DNA of 19,286 bases from the NCBI GenBank assembly GCA_964544285.1, contig CAZJAQ010000025.1, positions 1-19,286 on the forward strand, written 5' to 3'. This document shows positions 1 to 6,842 of this stretch, one piece after another. The position numbers and the translations under genes are program-made. Origin of the DNA: CAYGVX01 sp964544285. Lineage in GTDB: Archaea; Thermoproteota; Bathyarchaeia; Bathyarchaeales; SOJC01. Every line of letters starts with the position of its first letter. Position 1 is the stretch's first letter. Under the pieces are notes generated by a model. That model made no database searches. It worked only from the letters and a program-made list of their open reading frames with translations, and was not told the DNA's origin.

Positions 1-784
1 CTTCGGGTGACGTTGCGAGGTCTATAACCATCATGTTCTTAGCTGCACCTTTTCTAAAAGCTGTGATGTCAAACATGTGGTTTGCACCCGACTTTCCTTT
101 CAAGAAGCCCGGCGTTTCGACCTCGAACCCGTGGCTTTCCAAGAACTCTTTTATGGGCATCACGAGAATCCAGCCGAGCGAAGCTTCTTGCCTCGCTTCG
201 TCGCTCAACGTGTACGAGTAAACGTTTTCGTAGATAGCGTCTTCAAACGTAAAATCCTTGTGGCAATCTCGACAGAAATGGGAGGGGACTGGGATGTCGA
301 AGCTTTTCTTGCAGTCAGCGCATGTGCACCATATTCCAGCCTTTCTGTGATCAACCTCGGGTCTAGTGAGTTCTTTACCGCACCTTGGGCAGACGAGTCT
401 GCCTCCTTTTTTGAAGTGGTCTTCTGTGTCAATGTACCCGCAGGGAAGATGTTCTATTAAAGCGCTCTTTCTAACGTTGAATGATTTGCAGTGGGGACAA
501 TTGTAGTGAATCGAAATCTTAGGAGAATCGCAGTAGGGACAGAACAAGATTTTATCGTACAGTTCTCGCTTCAGAATCCCAGCTTTGCTTAGCTGAGTCA
601 AGAAGTCTTCAACTTTGGCAGGACCCCCTAGAATCGCTTCGATAATTGGGTATCTGTAGCCATGATCCGGGTCAAAAGACGGGTCTAGTCTCGCGATTTC
701 TCCACTAAGAAACTTGCTTATGAACACTTGAACCAGATGGTCCTTGTAGAATTCTGTTCTCTCAGTCTTCGAAGCTTTAGACAT
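1..784 (-). CDS. Multi-zinc-ribbon protein (TackOD1-like) with nuclease-like C-terminus, partial
   Basis: The frame opens at ATG 784 and runs off the left edge, giving 261 residues without a stop. After a helical N-terminus (about 1-75) there is a dense series of metal-ligand pairs: C82/C85, C96/C99, H112/C115, C132/C135, C153/C155/C158 and C171/C174, which implies several zinc ribbons. From memory the layout resembles the archaeal TackOD1 output domain. After residue 200 a segment with KSGANHMFDI (231-240) and MMVIDLA (251-257) looks like the H-x-F-D core of archaeal restriction-endonuclease-like (Mrr/PD-(D/E)XK) domains, but the catalytic part is cut off. It could be a DNA-binding or DNA-processing protein, or a signalling output protein. 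The gene diverges from the small zinc-ribbon gene at 928. I am confident that it is coding and contains zinc ribbons; the nuclease reading is tentative. Confidence 0.75.
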   Translation of the reverse strand, partial: MSKASKTERTEFYKDHLVQVFISKFLSGEIARLDPSFDPDHGYRYPIIEAILGGPAKVEDFLTQLSKAGILKRELYDKILFCPYCDSPKISIHYNCPHCKSFNVRKSALIEHLPCGYIDTEDHFKKGGRLVCPRCGKELTRPEVDHRKAGIWCTCADCKKSFDIPVPSHFCRDCHKDFTFEDAIYENVYSYTLSDEARQEASLGWILVMPIKEFLESHGFEVETPGFLKGKSGANHMFDITAFRKGAAKNMMVIDLATSPE

Positions 785-914
785 TGTCCCTACCCAAGTT
801 TGGTTCCTTTCGATTATCACCCATTATTAATTAGTTAGATTTGCTTCCTTCGTTCTTAAATATTTCCAGCAAACAGCTTTACATTTCTCTAAAACTGGCA
901 TAGTTGTGAGAAGA

Positions 915-924
915 CTTTTAAAAC
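915..924 (+). promoter_or_regulatory. TATA box, probable leaderless promoter of the small zinc-ribbon gene
   Basis: CTTTTAAAAC is centred about 24 bases before an in-frame GTG at 943 and only 8 bases before the longer GTG start at 928. Archaeal TATA boxes sit about 25 bases before the transcription start, so this box favours a leaderless start at 943. Confidence 0.4.
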
Positions 925-927
925 AGT

Positions 928-1131
928 GTGGAACCTTTTCAAGTGCACTTCTTGGAGGAGAAGCGGTTGTCCAAGAGTAGACGGTTAGTTCGTTGTCCAA
1001 AATGCGGCTTCACCTTCGACATCAGTTATGGAAGAGCCATCGCCTGTTCGGGGTGCCCCTCCCTCGTCCATTGTGAGAGCGTGAAATGTCCAAAGTGTAA
1101 GCATGAATTTCCGATGCCCAAAGTTGCCTAG
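928..1131 (+). CDS. Small zinc-ribbon protein
   Basis: The 67-residue protein has two CPKC knuckles, at about 23-26 and 54-57, and a middle CxGC...C segment (about 40-49). It is probably one or two compact zinc ribbons, with a basic N-terminus and a C-terminal EFPMPK. Small archaeal zinc-ribbon proteins of this pattern occur next to metal-transport and regulatory genes, but no such partner is here and I assign no function. No Shine-Dalgarno site precedes GTG 928. A TATA box at 915-924 fits a leaderless start at the internal GTG 943 better, which would shorten the protein to 62 residues and keep all cysteines. The gene stands alone, diverging from the zinc-ribbon/nuclease-like gene. Confidence 0.65.
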   Translation: MEPFQVHFLEEKRLSKSRRLVRCPKCGFTFDISYGRAIACSGCPSLVHCESVKCPKCKHEFPMPKVA

Positions 1132-1326
1132 TCTGAAGAATCAAATCTTTCACTTTCTTTGAGCCCACCGATGCTAAGCGTTCAACTCTGATTTAAGACT
1201 TCAGAATTCGGAATCCAACTTGCCACTCTCCATACATCTTGCAACAATGTATAGGCATTGTCCAAGCTGGAAAGCATCGGAGAGCTTTTGTACTTCCAGA
1301 TTAATAACTGGGTAAAGGTGACGTCT

Positions 1327-1735
1327 ATGGCTTACCTCAGCCCAGAGGGCAATCTTGTACTCCAAATCGCAATCCTAGCCATCATCGTCACAAGCCTTCT
1401 CTTTTAGAATAAACGAAAGTTCTTCCTGCACGGAAGTACGATGGTCGTTGCTGTAGCGTTGAACCTACTTTCCTTCATACTGATCATGGGACCTTCTTTA
1501 CTCAACCTAAGACAGTTTGTTGCACTTCAACCCCAAAACACTCTTTCGATCGTTACGATTACTCATGCAATCTTTGAACCCTTGCGTCAATTTTAGGGGT
1601 ATGGCTTGCCGTTTCATGGCGTTTACAGTCGTCTCTCAAGAACTGTGCCGGAAGAGGAAGCTGATGCGAGTGACCTTAGTGTTGTGGTTTGTAGCGTTGT
1701 TCTCGGGCGTTGTCTTCTACACGCTACGGCTCTGA
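1327..1735 (+). pseudogene. Decayed small membrane protein (DUF420-like)
   Basis: Read across frames, this stretch gives one continuous membrane protein. A good ribosome site (AAGGTGA, about 1314-1320) precedes ATG 1327. That frame encodes a hydrophobic first helix and hits TAG at 1405-1407. The same frame then continues with FFLHGSTMVVAVALNLLSF and SIVTITHAI up to TAG 1594-1596. The match resumes in a second frame near 1590 (ILGVWLAVSWRLQSSLKNC) and, after a further shift near 1650, in a third frame (LMRVTLVLWFVALFSGVVFY), ending at TGA 1733-1735. The HG..M, THA and final WxxALxxG features resemble archaeal DUF420-family four-helix proteins. One in-frame stop plus two frameshifts indicate an inactivated gene. 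Sequencing error is less likely with three lesions. The family name comes from memory and is moderately sure. Confidence 0.7.
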
Positions 1736-1763
1736 CTGTTGCGACTAAAAGCGACTACAAGGG

Positions 1764-1771
1764 ATTAAATA
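1764..1771 (+). promoter_or_regulatory. TATA box before the PEF-CTERM gene
   Basis: ATTAAATA is centred about 28 bases before GTG 1796, the distance expected if transcription begins at or just before the start codon. This makes the message leaderless or nearly so. Confidence 0.45.
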
Positions 1772-1795
1772 GCTATTTACGAGAGAAAACGTGGA

Positions 1796-2272
1796 GTGAA
1801 CGTATTGACACTTCCGAGCATTTATCTACGCGTGGTGATTCTGGGTGCTTTTCTCTTATTAAGTGCTGGTTTGATAGCGCCCGCGTCTGCAATTGTCCCA
1901 GAAGTTAGGAAATTAGTCGTTTGGAGTAGTGGAAGTGACACAGTGTTAAACGTCACTGTTTATCACACCCCAGCAGAAGACTCTTTTCATTATGTGTACA
2001 TGATTCAGGTAGACATAAGCGGAGACGTTCGAAACTTTCCAATAAGCGTCCCATCTACAACAGAGTTTACTATTCCATGCAACCTTGGACCAATCGAAGG
2101 AACACCCTTAGCTACGGTTCGAGCTATCTGCACATTTGACGGTTCGAGTGCATGGACAGCCCCGATTCAGGTTCCAGAGTTTTCGCTTCTAAGCTTGCTG
2201 TTGACACTGTTTCTTGCTTCGACTATAGCAGCCTTCACTCCTCGCAAAGCAAAACGTCGTCTCAGCCAGTAA
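1796..2272 (+). CDS. Secreted surface protein with PEF-CTERM sorting tail
   Basis: The 158-residue protein (GTG start) has a signal peptide (hydrophobic about 12-28, then APASA at 28-32, a plausible cleavage site). A roughly 95-residue beta-rich ectodomain with an NVT glycosylation sequon follows. The C-terminus has VPEFS at 126-130, a hydrophobic helix and a basic end (PRKAKRR). That tripartite tail is the PEF-CTERM signal, which archaeosortases cut and attach at the cell surface. No archaeosortase is in the window. The ectodomain (about 33-125) resembles no family I know. A leaderless start fits the TATA box at 1764-1771. A later start inside the signal peptide is possible but would shorten its basic end. 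The gene seems monocistronic, with an inverted repeat 26 bases after the stop. Confidence 0.7.
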   Translation: MNVLTLPSIYLRVVILGAFLLLSAGLIAPASAIVPEVRKLVVWSSGSDTVLNVTVYHTPAEDSFHYVYMIQVDISGDVRNFPISVPSTTEFTIPCNLGPIEGTPLATVRAICTFDGSSAWTAPIQVPEFSLLSLLLTLFLASTIAAFTPRKAKRRLSQ

Positions 2273-2297
2273 CCAAACTCACCCGCTCGTACCCTCG

Positions 2298-2337
2298 TTA
2301 CGAGAATTTTGGCTGCATGTTAAGGGAATTCTCGTAA
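2298..2337. repeat. 11-bp perfect inverted repeat, terminator or operator
   Basis: TTACGAGAATT (2298-2308) and AATTCTCGTAA (2327-2337) are exact inverted copies separated by 18 bases and followed by GTTTTAAG. The element lies 26 bases after the PEF-CTERM gene and about 65 bases before the CoA ligase gene. The half motif CTCGT also occurs at 2286-2290 and 2294-2298, so the stretch has a cluster of related half-sites. It could be an RNA hairpin ending the upstream transcript or a dimeric regulator site controlling the acyl-CoA genes. Confidence 0.55.
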
Positions 2338-2402
2338 GTTTTAAGTGCTGCTTTACATTCACTTAGTCAACCCCAAAACGATTAACAATTCGTGGTGATA
2401 AG

Positions 2403-3743
2403 TTGAGGAAAACAGCAGGTTGGGTTTACCAGCCCGAGTACGAAAAGATGCCTCGAGAAAAACTTGCAAGGCTGCAAGAAGAACAACTGAGGGGAATTGT
2501 GCGATACTGTTATGAAAGAATCCCCATGTACAAGAGAAAGTTCAAGGACTCTGGAACGACTCCAGACGGGATAAAAACCTTGGACGACCTTGAGAAGATT
2601 CCCTTCACCACTAAAGAAGACCTTCGACAAGCCTATCCTTATGGGATGTTGGCCGTGGACATAGGTGAAGTCCTAGAACTCCACGCGAGCTCTGGAACGA
2701 CGGGACACCCAACCACATGCGCATACACCGCCAAAGACTTGACAGTGTGGTCAAAAGCGATGGCGAGGATCTATGCTTCTGCGGGAACGAAGAAAGGAGA
2801 CGTCGTGCAGAACGCCTACGGGTACGGCTTGTTCACCGGTGGGTTGGGCTTTCATTACGGAGCGTTGGAGATAGGAGCCACAGTCTTACCCATCGCTTCC
2901 GGGAACACTGAGCGCCAGATACGACTCGCGAAGGAGTATGGAACAACCATCCTCGCCTGCACACCCAGCTACGCAGCATACTTAGGCGAATACGCGAAGG
3001 AGAAGATGGGAATTGAGCCGACAAAAGAGCTAAAATGGAAGAGCGGGCTGTTCGGAGCAGAAGCATGGTCTGAAGAGCTTAGGCACAGAATTCAAGAACT
3101 CTTGGGGCTTGAAGCCTTCGACGTCTACGGTCTTTCCGAAGTAATCGGTCCAGGAGTGTCAGTGGAATGCCAAGAACACCACGGATTACACGTTTACGAG
3201 GACTACTTTATAGCAGAGATTATCGACCCCGCAACAGGAGGAAGACTTGAAGAGGGAAAAACAGGAGAGCTCGTGCTGACGACGTTGACTAGAGAAGCAA
3301 CGCCCGTGCTCAGGTTTAGAACAGGCGACATAACCTCTATCACCAACGAAGAATGCGCATGCGGAAGAACTCTGGGAAGGATGAGTAGAATCGTGGGCAG
3401 GGCAGACGACATGTTCAAGGTTAGGGGCGTGAAAATATGGCCAAGCACCGTGGAGCACGCCCTACTCCAAGTGGAAGGAGCCTCTCAAAACTACATGATA
3501 GTGCTCGAGCGTCCAGATCAATTAGACAACATCACCGTACAAGTGGAGCCCCAGAAAGAGATCTTCGAAAGAGTAGCCGGAGACTTGTCGAAGCTTCACA
3601 GTCTCAACCTCAAGATCGGAGAATCCATAAGAACCGTGACGGGAATCAGCGCCAACGTGGTCTTGGTTCCCCACAACAGCCTGCCGAGGTTTGAGGGAAA
3701 AGCCAAAAGAGTGAAGGACTTAAGAGGACAAGGAATCTTCTAA
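2403..3743 (+). CDS. paaK: Phenylacetate-CoA ligase-like AMP-forming acyl-CoA ligase
   Basis: This enzyme activates an (aryl)acid with ATP and CoA through an acyl-adenylate, in the cytoplasm. The 446-residue length is normal for PaaK. Motifs in order: HASSGTTGHPTT (94-105, ATP loop), YGLSE (242-246), TGELVLTT (287-294), RTGD (306-309), CACGR (318-322), GRADDMFKVRG (332-342, hinge and phosphate contact) and LPRFEGKAKRV (427-437), with the catalytic lysine at K433. The TTG start is the farthest upstream in frame and has GGTGAT at 2394-2399. The next gene begins 74 bases on. No PaaABC epoxidase is nearby, so aerobic phenylacetate breakdown is not implied. With iorAB in the same window, aryl-acetates from aromatic amino acids are plausible substrates, and the enzyme could also work in the ATP-making direction. 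Family sure, substrate not. Confidence 0.88.
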   Translation: MRKTAGWVYQPEYEKMPREKLARLQEEQLRGIVRYCYERIPMYKRKFKDSGTTPDGIKTLDDLEKIPFTTKEDLRQAYPYGMLAVDIGEVLELHASSGTTGHPTTCAYTAKDLTVWSKAMARIYASAGTKKGDVVQNAYGYGLFTGGLGFHYGALEIGATVLPIASGNTERQIRLAKEYGTTILACTPSYAAYLGEYAKEKMGIEPTKELKWKSGLFGAEAWSEELRHRIQELLGLEAFDVYGLSEVIGPGVSVECQEHHGLHVYEDYFIAEIIDPATGGRLEEGKTGELVLTTLTREATPVLRFRTGDITSITNEECACGRTLGRMSRIVGRADDMFKVRGVKIWPSTVEHALLQVEGASQNYMIVLERPDQLDNITVQVEPQKEIFERVAGDLSKLHSLNLKIGESIRTVTGISANVVLVPHNSLPRFEGKAKRVKDLRGQGIF

Positions 3744-3817
3744 ACAACGTCACATCCAAACACTAATAACCTACTTTTACATGCAACTATTCTTCACTTA
3801 GTTGGAGGAATAACGTC

Positions 3818-4681
3818 GTGGAAATTAAGAGAATCGCAGTCTTAGGCGCGGGCTTGATGGGACATGGCATCTGTCAAGTCGCGGCGCAGAGTGGCTTCGA
3901 AGTGTGGCTCAGAGACGTTGAGCAGCGTTTCGTCGACAGCGGCATGGAAATGATCCGCAGCAGCTTAGCCAGGTTCGAGAGTAAAGGTCAGCTCACGCGA
4001 GACCAAGTGAACGAGATTCTCGCAAGAATCTACCCGATACTCAGTTTAGAAGAAGCCGTAAAAAACGCCGACCTAGTCATCGAAGCCGTCCCCGAAAAGC
4101 CAGAGATAAAGCTACCAGTATTCCAAGAAGCCGACAAGCATGCGCCATCTCATGCGATAATTGCGTCGAACACCAGTTCCATCAGTATCACCAGACTCTG
4201 CTCTGCCACCCGAAGACCCGAAAAAGTCTGTGGCATGCACTTCTTCAACCCCCCACAACTGATGCGCCTCGTAGAAGTGATTAGGGGCATCAAAACCTCT
4301 GACGAAACAATCCAGACAATCCTGGACACGGCGCATAAGATGGGGAAAGAAACGGTGCTCGTTAAGAAGGACAGCCCCGGCTTCATCGTGAACCGCATAC
4401 TCGTTCCAGCATTAAACGAGGCAGTTGCCCTTTACTGGGAAGGCGTAGCGGACAGGGATAACATCGACAAAGCCATCAAGCTTGGGCTGAACTGGCCGAT
4501 GGGACCCTTGATGCTGCTTGATTATATAGGCGCGGATACGACGTTGTCAATCGCTGAAGTGCTCTCGGAGGGCATCGACCCCAAGTTTCACCCCACCGCT
4601 GGCCTAAAGCAGATGGTGGGCGCGAACCTGCTTGGGCGCAAGACTGGAAAGGGCTTTTACGACTGGACCGAGAAGAAGTAG
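3818..4681 (+). CDS. 3-hydroxyacyl-CoA (3-hydroxybutyryl-CoA) dehydrogenase
   Basis: It oxidises 3-hydroxyacyl-CoA to 3-oxoacyl-CoA with NAD(P), step three of beta-oxidation, or works in reverse. The 287 residues match the single-function Hbd/PaaH length. The Rossmann loop GAGLMG lies at 10-15 and SNTSS at 117-121. HFFNPP at 141-146 holds the catalytic histidine H141, and LVEV (151-154) carries its partner glutamate. DSPGFIVNR follows at about 185-193, then the dimerisation domain with PMGPLMLLDYIG. GTG 3818 has a strong site, TTGGAGGA (about 3802-3809). The enoyl-CoA hydratase gene starts 14 bases after the stop, so the two are surely co-transcribed. Confidence 0.93.
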   Translation: MEIKRIAVLGAGLMGHGICQVAAQSGFEVWLRDVEQRFVDSGMEMIRSSLARFESKGQLTRDQVNEILARIYPILSLEEAVKNADLVIEAVPEKPEIKLPVFQEADKHAPSHAIIASNTSSISITRLCSATRRPEKVCGMHFFNPPQLMRLVEVIRGIKTSDETIQTILDTAHKMGKETVLVKKDSPGFIVNRILVPALNEAVALYWEGVADRDNIDKAIKLGLNWPMGPLMLLDYIGADTTLSIAEVLSEGIDPKFHPTAGLKQMVGANLLGRKTGKGFYDWTEKK

Positions 4682-4695
4682 GGAGGAAAGGAGTC

Positions 4696-5478
4696 ATGAG
4701 TTTCCAATACATAATCTACGAGAAGAGCGAAAGCATCGCCACGATAACGTTGAATCGCCCCGAGGCTTTGAACGCGTGGAGCCAAGAGCTCGCCCAAGAG
4801 TTCCTATCTGCCATGGAAGACGCTCGAACTGACGAGAGCGTGAAAGCGGTTGTCATCACGGGTGCCGGAGAGAAAGCGTTTTCGGCTGGGGCAGACATCA
4901 AAGCCATGAAGGGAATGACGGCTCTCAAAGCAAGAGAACTGTCGAACATGGGATACAGAATCTGCAACGCCATAGAACGCCTAGAAAAACCCGTAATCGC
5001 CGCAATAAACGGCTTCGCCCTTGGTGGGGGCATGGAGGTTTCGATGGCTTGCGACTTCCGCATCGCCAGCGACAAGGCGCGGATGGGGCAGACGGAGATT
5101 AACATCGGTCTTATTCCAGGTTGGGGTGGAACTCAAAGGCTCACCAGACTTGTGGGTAAAGCTCGGGCAAAAGAACTCGTGTACACTGGAAGGATAATCG
5201 ACGCCAACACCGCTTTGCAGTGGGGGATAGTGAACATGGTCGTGCCCGCTGAGCAGTTGAAGACGGCTGTCATGCAGTTTGCTCAAGAACTAGCCAACAA
5301 AGCACCCGTGGCGATGAAAGTGGCAAAATCCCTCATAGACAAAGGAGCAGACGTAGACTTGGAGTCGGCGCTGGCACTGGAACGAGAAGGCTTCGGAGTC
5401 GTAGCGTCCAGCGAAGACCTGCAAGAAGGAGTCTCAGCTTTCACCGAGAAAAGAAAACCCACATGGAAAGGTAAATAG
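4696..5478 (+). CDS. Enoyl-CoA hydratase (crotonase family)
   Basis: It hydrates 2-enoyl-CoA to 3-hydroxyacyl-CoA, the step before its upstream neighbour. The 260-residue crotonase has the oxyanion-hole segment FSAGADIKAM (62-71) and GFALGGGMEVSMACD (106-120). Both catalytic glutamates are present, E114 and E134, with the 20-residue spacing of true hydratases, so this is unlikely to be a divergent crotonase of another activity. ATG 4696 follows an excellent GGAGGAAAGGAG stretch (4682-4693). The stop is followed by a short T-run at 5517-5521, so the ligase-dehydrogenase-hydratase transcript may end there. Confidence 0.93.
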   Translation: MSFQYIIYEKSESIATITLNRPEALNAWSQELAQEFLSAMEDARTDESVKAVVITGAGEKAFSAGADIKAMKGMTALKARELSNMGYRICNAIERLEKPVIAAINGFALGGGMEVSMACDFRIASDKARMGQTEINIGLIPGWGGTQRLTRLVGKARAKELVYTGRIIDANTALQWGIVNMVVPAEQLKTAVMQFAQELANKAPVAMKVAKSLIDKGADVDLESALALEREGFGVVASSEDLQEGVSAFTEKRKPTWKGK

Positions 5479-5516
5479 CTAAAATCACGCAATTAGAGCA
5501 ATAGCTCCCCTCACTA

Positions 5517-5521
5517 TTTTT
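5517..5521 (+). terminator. T-run after the hydratase gene
   Basis: TTTTT lies about 40 bases after the hydratase stop and before the palindromic promoter. Archaeal termination often uses short T-runs without a hairpin, so this may end the first acyl-CoA transcript. Confidence 0.3.
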
Positions 5522-5547
5522 AACAACAGAAAATGCTCATCTGTTGC

Positions 5548-5577
5548 CTACGCATAAAGGATATATTCTATGCGTAG
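5548..5577 (+). promoter_or_regulatory. Perfect palindrome enclosing the TATA box of the acyl-CoA dehydrogenase operon
   Basis: CTACGCATA (5548-5556) and TATGCGTAG (5569-5577) are exact inverted 9-mers around a 12-base centre that holds GGATATATTC. The centre looks like the TATA box and the left arm overlaps the expected BRE. Transcription would start near 5591, about 20 bases before the coding start. A dimeric regulator bound here would block TBP/TFB, so this is a strong operator candidate. The two-module Lrp-like protein at 9053-10207 is the obvious local candidate regulator, by position only. Confidence 0.65.
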
Positions 5578-5613
5578 AAGATACTATCCTCTCACAGCTT
5601 GGATTGGTGATTG

Positions 5614-6783
5614 ATGTTGGATTTTGAGTTGACCGCCGAGCAGAAGATGATAGTTCAAGCCGCCACTGAAGTAGCCAAAGACTTCAGCCCCGAATACTGG
5701 CGAGAAAAAGACAAAACCCAAACGTTCCCAGAAGATTTCTGGAAGGCTCTGGTAGAAGCAGGCTTCGTGGGCGCCGTCATCCCCGAAAAATACGGTGGAG
5801 GCGGGATGGGAATGTTCGAGATGATTCTAGCTATGGAAACCCTGACCTCTGAAAGCTGCGGATTGGCTGGAATATGGTTCTTATGCTTAACCACAGTCTT
5901 CGGCGGCTTATCCATAGCAAAACACGGAAGCGAAAGCCAGAAGGAGAAGTATCTACCCAAAATCGCCAAGGGCATGGAGTTCTGCTTAGCCTTAACTGAG
6001 CCCGACGCTGGAACAAACACCCTGAACACCCAAACGATGGCAGTAAAGGATGGAGATGGATACGTAGTCAACGGACGCAAGACCTTCATCTCGGGCGCAG
6101 ACAGAGCCAAAGGAATGGTGCTCATAACCAGAACAACCCCAATGGAAAAAGCCCCGAAAAGAACCATGGGTCTAAGCCTCTTCCTCGTCGACCTCCCAAA
6201 CCCAGCCATTGAAGTCACACCCATAGAGAAGCACGGAATCCACTACTCAAAAACCTGCGACGTTTTCATCAGCGACCTCAGGCTTCAAAAAGAAAGCTTG
6301 TTAGGCGAGGAGGATAAAGGCTGGTACCTCATACTGGACACGTTGAACCCTGAACGAATGTCCTTCTCAGCCGCCGCAGGAGGAATCGGGCTATTAGCCA
6401 TCAAGAAGGCAGTTGAGCATGCTAAGCAGAGGAACGTTTTCGGAGCCCCCATCGGTTCCTACCAAGCCATTCAGTTCCCCCTTGCAGAGGCACGAGCAAA
6501 GATTGAAGCATCTAGGCTCCTCAACTACCGGGCTGCCTGGCTCTACGACAAGGGACAGCCTTGCGGTGCCGAGGCTAACATGGCAAAAGTCGCTGCAGTC
6601 GAAGCGGGCATCCAAGCTGTCTATCACGCTATGCAGACTCTCGGCGGCTACGGCTACGCCGTGGATTACGACGTGGAACGTTGGTGGAGAGAAGTAAACC
6701 TCATCAGGCTTGCGCCAGTGACCCATCAAATGGCTTTGGCCTTCATCGGTGAACACGTTCTGGGATTGCCAAAATCCTATTAA
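5614..6783 (+). CDS. Acyl-CoA dehydrogenase 1 (IVD/LCAD-type catalytic base)
   Basis: This FAD enzyme makes 2-enoyl-CoA from acyl-CoA and passes electrons to ETF (not in the window). The 389-residue three-domain protein has LALTEPDAGT (about 126-135), NPERM, the FAD segment RNVFGAPIGSYQAIQF and LGGYGYAVDYDVERWWRE near the C-terminus. The usual C-terminal IYEGT base motif is absent: the place reads RLAPVTHQM. Instead a glutamate sits in NPERM (E247), the helix-G place used by isovaleryl-CoA and long-chain dehydrogenases. The enzyme is therefore probably active and may prefer branched or bulky substrates. ATG 5614 is preferred over TTG 5611 because GGTGA at 5606-5610 fits it better. It heads the second half of the cluster, under the palindromic promoter. 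Confidence 0.9.
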   Translation: MLDFELTAEQKMIVQAATEVAKDFSPEYWREKDKTQTFPEDFWKALVEAGFVGAVIPEKYGGGGMGMFEMILAMETLTSESCGLAGIWFLCLTTVFGGLSIAKHGSESQKEKYLPKIAKGMEFCLALTEPDAGTNTLNTQTMAVKDGDGYVVNGRKTFISGADRAKGMVLITRTTPMEKAPKRTMGLSLFLVDLPNPAIEVTPIEKHGIHYSKTCDVFISDLRLQKESLLGEEDKGWYLILDTLNPERMSFSAAAGGIGLLAIKKAVEHAKQRNVFGAPIGSYQAIQFPLAEARAKIEASRLLNYRAAWLYDKGQPCGAEANMAKVAAVEAGIQAVYHAMQTLGGYGYAVDYDVERWWREVNLIRLAPVTHQMALAFIGEHVLGLPKSY

Positions 6784-6842
6784 CCCCCATGCAACCTCGT
6801 CCTAATCGACACTCACCCCACAACTAGCCTCGGTGAGCCTCA

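Noticed and set aside
5655..6224. 189-residue frame on the minus strand
   Set aside because: It is antisense to acyl-CoA dehydrogenase 1, whose motifs are unmistakable, and has no ribosome site or domain.
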